From assembly GCA_030620095.1 (NCBI GenBank), contig JAUTXW010003402.1, forward strand, positions 372,001-436,000: a DNA stretch of 64,000 nt. Direction: 5' to 3'. Position 1 is the first letter of the stretch. Each line of letters starts with the position of its first letter. The notes beneath the pieces were generated by a model. The model saw nothing but the letters and a program-made list of their open reading frames with translations. It did not search any database and was not told the origin of the DNA. Made by a program: the position numbers and the translations under genes. This document shows, in pieces, positions 1 to 11,599 of the stretch. The DNA comes from Kuschelorhynchus macadamiae (taxonomy: Eukaryota; Arthropoda; Insecta; Coleoptera; Curculionidae).

Positions 1-1320
1 TCACTCTGTATATGCAAATGTGGACGCTAAAGTAACTTGATATTTCAATTTGAAAAGAAGACTAAAAAGGCATACTGATATAAGAAGTATCTGGGCCATA
101 GAAAAATCCTGGGAAAGGAATTCTAAGGTCATGTTGATGTACAAGAATTCTCTTATAATTCGCTTCCCACAATCTGGCAGACTCAACATCCATTTTTTTT
201 AAATGAGACAGCTTCTATATTATATGTCTTGATCGGTGTTTGGAGCGATTTGCTTTTAAAAAAATCGGGACGTTAAAGAAAATACTGGGACATTTTCATT
301 ATTGGCATTTTTTTTAAAATTTATATAATTCATAAAGGAATAAATATGTAAATTAAGAAATCCATAAAAGGTTCGCTTCTCAATTTTAATATAAAATTCT
401 GGAAACCGCAAGGCTTTATCTCCTACGCCCATTCTCTTCAAACATAAAACTATTATATTTCAGATATTTAAGATCTTCTTATCTATACTAAATCAAGTTG
501 TAATTTTCAAGGAACTGATTTACGAACTTTCAGATTTTGTTAGATAAAAATAAAGGCCAAGTCTCTCTCCGTATTTCAGTTAGACAGGTCGAAAAATTGG
601 TCTTCTATTAAGGAAGATTTTTGGTCTACCTGCATATGTACATGTAGATACTAGGAAATCTTAAGATCTTTGGGTACATAAAAGTAATTATGTTGTAAAA
701 GAATTAGTCACAATTTTAGGTTTTTACAACTAAGGATCAGGTTTTAAAGAAAAAACGTTTATTTTTACTTTGGGTGATACTTACCTGCTTTCTACGTATG
801 CGTTCCCTTACATTCCCGCTAGTAGTATGGACCTTGATTAAATGCTTTAACATGCGATTAAATTAATCGTTATTTTGAATGTGTCGAAGCGACATAACTA
901 TTTTAATCGCTATTTATATCCTTTATTCAAAGTCCCTTAAAATAATACATTTTTACTTAATTGCGAAACCTGATTTTTTAGCCCAATAAAAATAAATTAG
1001 TAATTGAAAAAAATACGTTGCGAAAGATAGTGGTGCTGTTAGAATTATACAAAAAAAAATTAAATGACCCGATTTCACCAAAGATCAAATTTTAAATTAT
1101 AGAACCTCACAACAAATTAGGTAGTACCCCTGAAATGTATTCTACTTTTCGCTCCATATCCATTTTAAGTGCCTTAAAATAGATTTTTACAAAAAAAGTC
1201 GATAAATTTACCTTCACCTATAACTTCCTTCGTATAGAATTCTACCACGAACATTATTATTATGCTTATTATTATTATTATTATTATTTATTTTTTATAA
1301 CTTTATTTACATATTCTATA
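1..1320. other. AT-rich intergenic DNA, no gene recognised
   Basis: Only short stop-bounded ORFs without recognisable domains. A short segment near 270-320 resembles 55860-55915 (shared GGACATTTTC and TTATTGGCATTTTT blocks), so part of it is repeat-derived. A short ATT-rich microsatellite lies near 1255-1290. Confidence 0.6.
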
Positions 1321-1321
1321 A

Positions 1322-1690
1322 AAATAAATTTTGTCTTTTATTATGTTCTTCCACAAAGAGGTTTTATTCCAGAAAATGGAATTTTACCGAATGTTTACAC
1401 ATTTTTTCAGGCCTCCATTTTGTTTGAAAAATTTGCGCTGTCCCCATTTTGTGTCTCCATATTGGATTTTCCCAAAATGTTACCATTCTATCCCTGCCTA
1501 GCTCTGTCACGCACAGACAGGCCGACGGAAATGGAAGAACATGTTTTTCGGGATCTAGGAACCCTAAAAATCAAAAACATTGGAGAATGATTTTTTTCAA
1601 GACTGCGAAGGAAGATAAACGAAAATGGCCGAGTGATACCGGTACGTCGGTCGCGTCGGTGGGAACACCGCCGGTCAAAAAAATTTCATG
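1322..1690 (+). repeat. Dispersed repeat family R1, copy 1
   Basis: Matches 26474-26990 in the same order: a TTTATTAT-rich start, the block AAATGGAATTTTACCGA, then CATTTTGTTT, and further on a GACAG-rich stretch followed by GACGGAAATG. No convincing coding capacity. Related material in the opposite orientation appears at 2440-3000. The parent element was not recognised. Confidence 0.65.
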
Positions 1691-2439
1691 CGCAAGCAAA
1701 TAGACATTAAAGCGGGACATTTCGCTAAAAGCGAGGCACTTGCTGGTTATAAATGTACTATGTTTGATACCTTTGTTTTTAAAGACACCCATTTTGCACA
1801 TGATAAAATTAACATTTAATGGCATAAATAGTATATTGTAAAACAACTTTTAAAAACAGCTCTTTTTACACATATGTGTTAGTTTGCCACAAGTCACATG
1901 AGTGTGAAAAGTGGTTTCCAGACTGTATTTTTTCTAGGACTGCATGTGGGGCGGACATTTAAATTCATTGTGTAGCCTCCATTTCTTAGATGAGAATGTA
2001 ATTTTTAATGAAATAAAAATATTCCAAATATTTTTGACACTTTGACATTAAAAAGTAGGACGCTAACTTAGCAACCACCAACCATAATATATCATTTTAT
2101 AAAATAAAAAACGAAGTAGGCTGTCTTTTATACACAAGAGCTGACCAATCACAAACCAATTTGGGCCGCGGGAAATGATTTCCAACGACATGCGATTAGT
2201 TGTTTACAGACCTTGCAAGTTATGTGTTTTTGGACGTTTTCATAGAAGACGTAGAAAAAATCCTTTACATATTTTTGACACATTGAAAAGTAGAATACAA
2301 ACGAATAGTTACCAGGCAACCGCTAACATCGACGTATATGAACAAAACGGTATTTTACACAAGGAAACTGAGCATTGACCAACCAACTTGAGCTGTGCAA
2401 ATGCAAAATGATTCTGTATGCCAAGCAAAATTAGACATT

Positions 2440-3240
2440 TCCAGAAAACAGGAAGTATTGTAATCGTAAAAAATTCACCTCCCAGGTAAAATTTTGGTAC
2501 AAAATGGCAGCATAATAAAATATTTAAAAAAAATCAGATTAATTATATAGGGATGAACTGGTAAAATTGTGGTACCAATTCAAAATGGCCGAACAAAATG
2601 GCGGCTGAACAAAAAAAATTGTAATCGTAATGACCTGGTGACAATTTGGTAAATTTCAATATGGCGGAACCAAATGGCAGCCTAATAAAAAATTATCACT
2701 AAAAACTAATTGTCCAAATTACAAGATCCAAATCCAAGATAGCGAAACAGAATGGCGGCTTAATAAAATATTGAAAAAATCAATCAGCCTAAAAAACTAC
2801 TTATTAGATAAATTTCCAATTTTGTGCCAGAATTAAGTGAGATAGAGAGATGAACTAGTGAAATTATGTTACGAATTCAAGATAGAGGAACAATAAATAA
2901 TATGTAATCGTGCAAAAATCATGCTTCCCGGTTCTTACAAATCTTCACGTTTTAGGGTCCCTAAATTGCAAAAAAAACCTGTTTTCTCAATTCTGTGGGT
3001 CTTTCTCTCAGTTCGCGCATGGCTAAAAAACAACCTACTCGTTTGATTTAAAATATTTATCAAAAATTAAGGGTCATATGGGAATGATCTGGTAACATTT
3101 TGGTAAAGAACAAAATGGTGGCCTACTGAAATATTCAAATGTAAGAATTAAGTCTGATATAGAGACAAACTGGTAAAATTGTGGTACGAAACAAAAATGT
3201 TGCAAAAGACAGTATATGTAGAATATGTGTTACTAAATGA
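2440..3240 (-). repeat. Dispersed repeat family R1, inverted and internally repetitive copy
   Basis: The motif AAAATGG(C/T)GGC recurs several times between 2500 and 3120, interspersed with TGGTAAAATT/TGGTACGAA phrases. On the minus strand 2920-3000 carries the same run as family members elsewhere: CGTGAAGATTTGTAAGAAC, then GCATGATTTTTGCACGATTA. No ORF of interest. Confidence 0.55.
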
Positions 3241-3370
3241 TTATGTGCGGAACTAAATCGGTGCCTAAGTACATTGAATCGCATTTCAGTATTCTCAATA
3301 AAAGGAAAGATTTATAAATGAGAGAAGTTCCCGGTAAAGGAAATTTACCGATTTTTTTGTTTGAACCCAG
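3240..3370 (-). repeat. Dispersed repeat family R2, copy 1 (minus)
   Basis: Read on the minus strand it contains GGTAAATTTCC, then AAATCTTTCCTTTTATTGAG, then TTCCGCACATAATCATTTAG. The same order occurs at 24810-24905 and 40385-40540 on the plus strand. At 3.2 kb and 40.5 kb it lies next to family R1-like sequence, so R1 and R2 may be parts of one larger element. Confidence 0.65.
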
Positions 3371-3399
3371 GTTTTTATTGGTTTTTTTCTGGTTAAACA

Positions 3400-4799
3400 C
3401 TTGATTAAACCTTTTAATGTCTGTTAACATCGTTTAAACGATTCTGAGACACGAAATCCTAACCAGGAATTTAAAAGTAAAACCCATTTTGGGTTTAAAC
3501 CCAATATCATTAAATATTTCCTTTAAATAATTTACGAAATTTATATCCTGTCTGTCTTTACCATGTACATCCAAAATGCCTGTACGTCACTGAATTTAAT
3601 ATCAAACACCTCTTTATCCCCGTTGCCATCAGTCGGATCGATATCTGGAGCAACCGGTGCTAAGTGGACTTTGTTTCAAGATATTACGTAATTCCTCCAG
3701 TTTTGTGGATGTGATAGCACATTTTTTAAATCGATAAAGTTTATGGATAATGAACACGCTAACTTTATTGATATAATACACTATACCTACTGTTGTCCTA
3801 GTTTAAGAGACGGAAATCTGTAAAACCAATGATTAATACTACTTTTTACTTCTAACATTATTATTATTCTGACAAAGGGTGACAGTTATTTACCAGTACA
3901 AACGCTTCATCGCAAGAAGCAGCACATTTTCGGATAAGTCTAACTAGTATCAGGCTTCTGTCTCGTCCGATACATGGCTAACTTCATTTGTCAAAAAAAA
4001 ACTAATAATAATAAGTAGTGTCAAGTGAACTTTGAATGAAGGGAACCGTCATTTCCCATAAAAATTGTCCAATTTTTTACATTTATTCTAATTTTTAGGC
4101 CAAAAAATACATATAAAATTTTGAGATTTTTTTACATTATGGCCCAAAGAAAGAAAATTAATATTTTTTTTCAGTGGCACATTGTTGGGCTTGATGCAAT
4201 TCAACAATAATTCAGTCCAAGCTTAAATATGACTGTGTACTATAATTGACAACTTGATACTCAACTATAAACCATACAAAAGAGAGAAAAAGTCTAATAC
4301 ATTATATTTATTTAATATTAAAACGGCTTATAAACAGTCAGGGATATCAATGTCAATCAATGGCTCTTAAGAACTGGACGACTAAAAACAGAAAATGGTC
4401 CCCACCAGTGATTTGCAACGGGCCACTTAAGGACTTGGGTTCTTAAACACGGCTTCCTCTCGCTATATGGTAGTTACACCTCTGCTTATAAACAATTTTA
4501 AGTTTTGATAATTACACAGGTAGTTTATAGAAGCATAGAGAGCAAAAGTACTAAAATTTCTAGATAAATAACAAGGTTTTCTTTAAAATGTAAATAAATA
4601 TTAAAAATAGGCCAAATACTGGACTTTCTTCTTTATATGACTTACTGACAAGATCTAAATCGTTTGTGGAATGAATCTAACACTACTTAAAACTTGTATC
4701 TGATTTAATAAGTACATCCCGGTTTCCCAAACCCAGAGTGCACATTTGATGCATTTTTTACTGACTTTGCTTTATCGGTTTGTTATGTGATCAATGGTT

Positions 4800-4800
<1 letters not shown>
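3400..4800. other. Intergenic DNA, nothing recognised
   Basis: AT-rich with short ORFs only. No domain, terminal repeat or RNA gene could be supported. Confidence 0.5.

Positions 4801-4801
<1 letters not shown>

Positions 4802-4866
<65 letters not shown>
4802..4866. repeat. (TA)n microsatellite
   Basis: About 32 uninterrupted TA dinucleotides, directly visible. Length is likely to vary between individuals and assemblies. Confidence 0.97.
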
Positions 4867-4869
<3 letters not shown>

Positions 4870-5013
4870 TTATATGAATGCATTAAAAGTTAAGTGATTC
4901 CGACAATGGACTATTCAAAATATAAACGATTGCTGTGGCCACAACAATTTTTTTATCTACTCCAAAATAAAATAAAATCAAAACGTTATTGTATGTAACG
5001 GATAATAATTTAT

Positions 5014-6993
5014 TAGGCTTAGGATATATATGCATTTGCAAGAAAGCATATGCAAATGTATATTATGGCAATTTTTGTATTTAAATGCATATTTTTGCAA
5101 TTATTACAGGAGAAATGCATATATTATAATTTTTCTGAATATATTTTTATTTCGCAAGACAAATTTGATGTATTTCAAATATAATCCATAATAATAAAAT
5201 AATAAAAAAAAAATGTCTAGTTGCTGGCAGGCCAAGGGTTTTACCCATACTGTCTTAAAATTGTTATAGATACCCAATAAAACATCTGTGCTTTAAAAAC
5301 TATGGATTTACCACGGATTTACAATCATAAATACGCACGTTTTAAGAATGTTAGAAATAATTTTTCAATTCCGTTTAGTTTACACATTGTGGCGTGAACA
5401 TTGTCCGATATGCCGAAAGAAAAGCTGTCATTAGGTGCGTTATTAAATCAATTCGTGAAAGATTTTCCTGATTTTACGACTGACGGTTTTGTGCTGTTGT
5501 AAATATTGTGATGTTCCTGTTACTGTGAACAAGAAATTCCAAGTGACATAACAGATAGGAACTACAAAGCATTAGATCCAAAAAAGTAAAAAGTGTGCTC
5601 AGAAACAAGTTTTAATCACCACAGAATTTTCACTAGGACCGGAACCCAAACGATCAAAGTTCAATGAGGATTTGTGCATGGCGTTTATTAGTGCGGATAT
5701 TCCACTGAATAAATTAAGTAATCCTGCCCTGAAGTCAGAGCATTTGGAGAAGTTAGAGCATTACACAAAGACATCAATTCCACATGAATCCACGTTAAGG
5801 AAAAACTATGTTCCAGATTTGTACAATAAGACAGTTACCGAATTGCGGGAAAAAGTAGAAGATAAAATTATATGGGTGTCACTAGATGAAACAACTGATA
5901 TGGCACAGAGATGTGTTGCTAATTTTGTTTTTGGTGTTTTGGGTATAGAAGCAGAAAGGGATAAATCATATTTACTTACAATGAAGACCTCAGACAAAGT
6001 GAATCATTCAACTGTTGCTGCATTTTCAACGACTCTCTCACTCTTTTATGGCCCGGTTGTATTACATATGACAGAGTGTTAGTTGCAATTACAGATGCTG
6101 CTACATACATGTGTAAAGCAATAAGTGGGTTACAAATATTTTACCCTAAAATGATACATGCCACATGTTTTGCCCATAGACTTCATCGAGTTGCAGAACA
6201 AGTTCGTGCTTTTTATCCATGAGTGAACTATCCGATTTCCTCGGTGAAGAAAGTATTTATTCCTAAAAGCTCCGACTCGGGTAGAAAAATTTAGGGAAAC
6301 TGCAGGAAACATCCCCCTGTCCCTATCACCAATTGTAACTAGATGGGGAACTTGAATAAACGCTGCCATTTATTACGCAATTTCGAGGCAATAAAAAACA
6401 TAGTCAAGCAATTTAATGCGGAATACTCACATTGTATACAAGAAGCACAAAACGTTTTGCGCAAAGAAGACGTACGTGAGGATTTAATTTGCATTAAAAA
6501 CAATTTTTCTTGCTTGTCTAATACTATAAAAAATTGGAGATGAAAGGACTTTCTATAGTAGTTTTGGACAATAAAAAGACATTGAATCCAGATAATGAAC
6601 AATTTTTGATAAACATTTGAATTTGTTTGAATATGTTCCAATTGTCAGATAATAGAAGAAAATTTGAATTTGATAATTTGTTACATCATATAGTTATAAA
6701 ATGTAATCGCAACTTGAATAGCGTAAACAATAAATTTTAAACAGGTTTATTCTTTAGTTAGTTTGTTTAGTTAGCTGTATATTAATATATATTAGTTGTA
6801 TTAATGTAATAATTACTGGTAAAAATAGCGTCTTAAGGATACCTTGGAGTGTAAATAATATAATATTTTAATTTTTATTTCTGTTTTTTTAATCCGTTAA
6901 TAAATGCATTTTTAAGTGCATATTTTCCCTTGTTTCGGAGCATATTTCCATGCATATTTTTAAATTTTTAAATGCATAATTATCCTAAGCCTA
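5014..6993 (+). mobile_element. hAT-superfamily DNA transposon with terminal inverted repeats, 1.98 kb
   Basis: The left end TAGGCTTAGGATATATATGC (5014 on) is mirrored at the right end (minus strand from 6993: TAGGCTTAGGATAATTATGC), 22 of the first 24 positions matching. TGCATTT/TGCATAT motifs repeat inside both ends, as expected of subterminal transposase-binding sites. The inside encodes a decayed hAT transposase on the plus strand. I found no clean 8-bp target duplication: the flanks are TAATTTAT and AAATTATA. The copy is old and inactive. Confidence 0.85.
5410..6540 (+). pseudogene. hAT transposase pseudogene (CGGBP1-like type)
   Basis: Starts with ATG at 5410 (MPKEKLSLGALL) and is soon broken by stops and frameshifts. 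The longest open piece is 5672-6082 (136 codons). The catalytic-site segment WVSLDETTD is followed by a second acidic position in VAITDAATYMCKA (about 6085-6115), CFAHRLHRVAEQVR (about 6160-6210) and a block around 6340-6400 (NFEAIKNIVKQF). This order is that of hAT elements related to CGG triplet repeat-binding protein 1. The N-terminal zinc-binding cysteines and the C-terminal dimerisation block are degraded. At least three frame changes and several stops rule out function. Confidence 0.8.
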
Positions 6994-7251
6994 AAATTAT
7001 ATTGTAACATTATTTCACATCACTTATCAAAAGTGACCGAAAAAATCATCTTAAATAACCGCCTCACTTTCATAAATTTGCAAATTTTGGAAAATTACGT
7101 AAAATGACCGGTCTTTTACCTTTATAAATGACAGATTTATATATGGCGGTTAAATAAAAAAAGGTATAAATGCTTTTTTATTTAACAGATCAACTTTGAT
7201 ATCAACTGAAATCTTAAGATAAAAGCAACTTTTTATGGTCTAATATTCGAC

Positions 7252-8171
7252 TGCATGATTACTACACCCATCTGTTATTTAATCAAAATGTAATTTTTAA
7301 AGATAATTGTTAATAGAAGAATACGTTTTTTCGGGGTTGCCTATCAAAATATGGCCGCAAGTACTTTTTCTGAGACACATGGTGATTTGTAAAAAAAGCC
7401 TAAATATATTTCGTCCAATATTTAAAAAAACTTTTGATTTTCGAAACAGTTTAAATTTAAAAGTAGTATTTTTTTTTTCGCTTTACAAACCGGTATATTC
7501 AAATTTCACTTCCGACATTTTGTATTCGGGCTACCACCATTAACCTAATTTTTTTAAATATGGACCTTTCTAATGATGTACTGCACAGATACTTTTGACA
7601 ACGTTTGGACTGTGTAAAATGCCATCGTCCGAGATTTTTATTGGTTTCATAATTAGAAAGTATACGTTTTATTGCATTTTATTTTCTATTTAAAACATAA
7701 GTGGAAATTAATCAAACAATTGAATACTATTATGGAAACAAACAGCGTTTTAACACATTTTCCATATTAGTATTTAATTGTTAATTAATTAATTTCCATT
7801 TATGGTTAAAATATGAAATAAAATGCGGTAAAGCGTTTCTAAGGGTTTGTGTAGTATATCATTAGAAAGATGATCACAAAATGGTTCTAAAAATAAGTAA
7901 AAAAAATTCAGATTCCTGTTTTAAAAAATTAAGTTGATGATGGTGTACCGTGTTGTACAGCAAAAAATTATAAAACTTTCAAAATTAAACTGTCTTAAAA
8001 ATCAATAGTTTTCAAATATTCGACGAAATATATTTAAACGTTTTTCACAAATCACCCTATGTATCAGGAAAAGTACTAGACCAAGGCAACCCGGCAGAAA
8101 CGTATTCTGTTGATAATTATCTTTAAAAATTATATTTTGATTACAAAATAGATTGGTGTATTAATCATGCA
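7252..8171. repeat. Near-complete palindrome (foldback or MITE-like), about 0.92 kb
   Basis: The left arm (7252 to about 7738) is matched by the reverse complement of the right arm (8171 down to about 7759). Shared outer blocks include TGCATGATTA, AATCAAAAT and TAATTTTTAAAGATAATT; middle blocks include TGGTGATTTGT and TAAATATATTTCGTC; near the centre, GGAAATTAAT. The innermost stem is ATACTATTATGGAAA (7724-7738) against TTTCCATATTAGTAT (7759-7773), leaving a 20-nt loop. The left arm is about 70-85 bp longer, mainly from extra sequence near 7605-7665. No ORF shows a domain. The structure is like a foldback element or a MITE; the autonomous partner is not in the window. Confidence 0.85.
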
Positions 8172-8179
8172 TGACCGGC

Positions 8180-10400
8180 CATTTGCTAACACTATATTGT
8201 AATAATATGGGAAAAATCTTTTCCCCGGGAAATAAAAATCGGCGGGTTCGAGCGATTGTTTTTACAACGAATGGTATGTGAAATATCGGTCTTGTTTCGT
8301 TTTGATTGGCCCACCCTGTATAAGCGATTACATAAAAGTACCCTATGACGTTTTATTATGGTTGCCTAATTTCGGCATGCGATATTGATAAAAAAATACT
8401 TGTGGTTAAAAATATTGTTTTGTAATTAGGATGAGATCGGACCATAATGGCGATCTAGGACCGTTGATTTATGTTAAAAAGATACTCTCGGTTTAACTAG
8501 ATTAGATCCAATCTGTTTGAACCTCGGTTTGAACGGTCAAACAACGTTATTACATTAATGTTATTAACACCCTATATCTCAAAAATAGGCCATTAGCAGA
8601 CATATACTTTAATTTTTTTTCTGAGGTAGCAATCAAAATATAATTTGTATTTTTTTCTTGAAAACGACTTGTATCGCAAAATACTAAGTTTTTTTATGTA
8701 TTTTTACTTGCCCCCTAGTAAAGAAAAAAAACAGTGGCATACCAATCTTTTTATTAGGAACGTCAAGGATACTTACCCGTATCTACGCCCATGGTTTAAA
8801 TAAACGTTGTTTAATATTTTCAAAATGTATCCTATTTTTTTAAGTGATCCAAATTACCACCATTAATATTTTGTTCGACATTTAGGAACGCCCTTTATAT
8901 ATCTACTCTCTCTATAATTATAATCTTTGACGATTCTTTACATGAGGGTATAAGGGAAGTATAAAGTTATGCCAGTATATTTTGCTATCTGAAGTGGGAG
9001 GCGAATGTTCAAACTCGGTGATATTGCTTGAATGTGAAACAGATATAATTGATAATATAGCTGTGTCAAAAATTGTAGCTGTCTAGGGAAAACTTTAAAA
9101 TTATAAATTAAGAACCAGAAAAGGTGATTTTAAAAAAGTTATTATAAATATTTTGTTTTCCAATATATTTAAATATATATTATTATTTCATTTTCGTTAG
9201 ATTATTTAATATTTAATTTAATTATTAAGTTGTGCTTTAATACGTTAAACGATTAATATTCTTATGTCAATAAAATAAATATTATTTTGACAAAATTAAA
9301 AATATATTGGCAACATTTTAACACTCCCTAAATAATTAGCAATTTATAGTTCGTCCCTCCGTCCTTATTTTTTTTAAGCATTAAATAAGCAAGAAAGTCC
9401 ATTGTTTATAAAAAGTTATTTTTTATTTATTAGGGAATCTGCTCCCAAAATTTCCAATTGTCCAATGAAAACTTTATTTCAATACGATTTACTAATATTA
9501 CTACAACAATTAGTCCTAACAAATTTCGTATCTGTAGTATATTTTGAGCGTAAAGATGGCAGAACATTTTAAGTATGCCTCTAAAAATTTTATATATTCA
9601 GATCAAAATTTTTGTTTAATAAGTTAAGTTAATCCCCGAATTAATCCCCTTGAAGGCTTTCTACAGCACTATTTTTTGTCTATATTTTACAAATAAAGTA
9701 GATATTATTTTAATTAAAAAAGTACTTAAGATTAAATGCATAGACGTGAAATAACCAGTGAAAAGCATTTTTCAAATAAGCAAATTTTTTTTAAAACAAA
9801 CATTAATTTATAGGGTTAAAATAAACGTAAGCCTTAAAGATCGGATATTCTTCATAAATATAAAATGGAGAGTTCGTATGAACATAGATAATACTATTTA
9901 CTCAGATCTTGAGTTGATTTTTAATCTGTAAGGGAATTAATGTAAATTAATAAGCAAATAAATAAATGAAAACTGTATCTACATCCTGATCCAGTAATGC
10001 CTTTGTACAGTGTTGGCTCGTGGTGAATTATATTGGGAGGTCAATAACAAATTTAAAAATAGACATACTTAAAATAAAAATAAATATCTTATCTTTAAAA
10101 TGAGCTTTAAATTCTCCTGAATTTCAGGTCTACTCTTCGTTCTTTAGAATTGGAAAAATGCTGAATGACACGTTCGTTAAAATTGCACGCAATTTATAAG
10201 CCCTCGAAAAACCCCTGGATTTGTGCCAGCTCGAATGCCCCACAAAATTTTACACAATCTATAAATTGTTTAAAATATAACGATTTTTGGATACATTTTC
10301 ATTAAAATCTCTAAGGAATTTTCTATAAGCTGTGTCTAGCTGAGTGCGAACATTAACACTTCCGACCGTAGCATAGTTCACCTAATATTTTATGTGATCT
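8180..10400. other. Intergenic DNA; one mariner-like end
   Basis: AT-rich. Nothing coding could be supported. CCACCCTGTATA at 8311-8322 resembles the right ends of insect Tc1/mariner-like elements; its partner was not found. Confidence 0.5.
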
Positions 10401-10431
10401 GCAGAAAAAGCATTTTTTTTTATTTTTTCTT

Positions 10432-10635
10432 TTAAGTATTTTTAGTCTTTAACACCGGTTTTGCATCATAGTGAGTCTGACAAGTCCTTAGAAAACAACA
10501 AACATAACAGTAAAATGAGTTAGAGACTTCACAATCATATATCCAGTTAGCTAAATCGTAAATACTTTCGCGAAAGTTTCGATAAACCGCTTTATTTTTG
10601 TCTTTACTAGTTTGTCGTATACTGAGTTCTGGCAA
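10432..10635 (-). pseudogene. TTF-type zinc-finger fragment of a hAT/DUF4371-like element
   Basis: A 67-codon minus-strand open frame that begins at TTG, not ATG. PELSIRQTS is followed by YRNFRESIYDLANWIYDC and SNSFYCYVC. This matches the pattern of TTF zinc fingers (a W-x-Y region followed by fYCyxC) found in ZMYM/DUF4371 hAT transposases. A GTAAG donor-like site lies immediately upstream at about 10650. No catalytic core follows. It is a fragment; the assignment rests on motif pattern only. Confidence 0.45.
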
Positions 10636-10640
10636 ATTGC

Positions 10641-10880
10641 GACCACTTACCTTGAATTCGGTTATTTTCTCAAAATTAAATTCGTTAGCACTCTTTAGTT
10701 ATTCAATTTTTTGCTCTACCGACACTTTATTTCATCTACATTCAAAACTCAAACAAAGACCACCTTAAAATTGGTTATTTTTGCAAAATTAAGTTCGTAA
10801 GCACGTTTTAGTTGTTTATTTTTTTTCACTAGTCACTACTAACATTTTATTTCCTGTATATTTTCAACTCACACATGGAT
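10641..10880. repeat. Two-copy tandem repeat, about 117-bp unit
   Basis: GACCAC begins both copies (10641 and 10758). Each continues with GGTTATTTT, CAAAATTAA, TTCGT(T/A)AGCAC, TTTTAGTT, a T-rich run, CATTTTATTTC or similar, and TTCAAAACTC/TTTTCAACTC. Divergence with small indels shows an old duplication. Confidence 0.75.
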
Positions 10881-11264
10881 CATAAAAATAAAAAAATATA
10901 TATTACAAAAAAACAGTATATAAATCAATTTTCAACGATTAAAAACGTCCGAAACATTATCGAGTTAGAATATCGACTGCGCGACCTCTGAACAATTGAA
11001 CGAATTATGAGAAGAGTCCGGCTGATGACCCAAATCGTGATTTCATATTCCATTTGCTGTCACGTTCGGCTGCCGCTCGGTAGCTGTGAAATCTTCGGGT
11101 ACTTTCGTCAAGCTTTAAGGTAATCAGGGCAATTCGGACTGCCCAGCCTAGCTTAGTATAGCGTATTTTATTACGCCTATTGGCAATTGAAAGATGATGT
11201 ACTCTATAGATAAGAACTGAAGAAAAAAACTATTTCCTTTGTGCCTACCTTCTCTTTTTATGTA

Positions 11265-11345
11265 AATACCTATTTCTGTTCATGTAAATTTCCAACGTGA
11301 GTTGGTGCTAGTGATAATCATGTGTGTGTTAGAAATTGGATAGAA
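11265..11345 (+). repeat. Short dispersed repeat, shared with 24735-24825
   Basis: TTCATGTAAATTTC, then TTGGTGCTAGTGATAATC and GTGTGTTAGAAATTGG; the 24.7-kb copy has the same blocks in the same order. It sits directly upstream of a DUF4817 remnant, so it may be the 5' part of that element. Confidence 0.6.
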
Positions 11346-11379
11346 CAGGTGAATATGCTTATTTCTGGTAAAGCATGAG

Positions 11380-11580
11380 AAAACGCACATTGACTGCAAG
11401 AATTTATCGGGCAACATTTCCAGCCAAAAGAACGATAGAAGTTTTTTGTCAGTATCAACGTCCACGAGAAACAAATTACGTAATTCCAGCGAACTAATTT
11501 CATTAAATTGTTAATTTTTAGACTTTAGTGTACAATACTGGTGAAATTGTTGACAAAAACTATCTTGACAACTGAATTTT
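11380..11580 (+). pseudogene. DUF4817-type transposase N-terminal remnant, copy 1
   Basis: The plus-strand translation near 11400 reads ARIYRATFPAKR then YQRPRETN, matching the helix-turn-helix DUF4817 pattern (YR..FP.RR ... R.RETG). It is homologous at DNA level to 27215-27440 (shared AATTTATCGGG, ATTTCCAG, ACGAGAAAC, TTAGTGTAC). No transposase core follows in frame. Related to the DD41D mariner-like elements at 52.9 and 56.2 kb. Confidence 0.6.
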
Positions 11581-11599
11581 TGCCAAAGTTATGTGTTCT

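Noticed and set aside
5006..7001. Clean 8-bp target duplication for the 5.0-7.0-kb hAT
   Set aside because: The flanks TAATTTAT and AAATTATA do not match at any small offset; too AT-rich to call.
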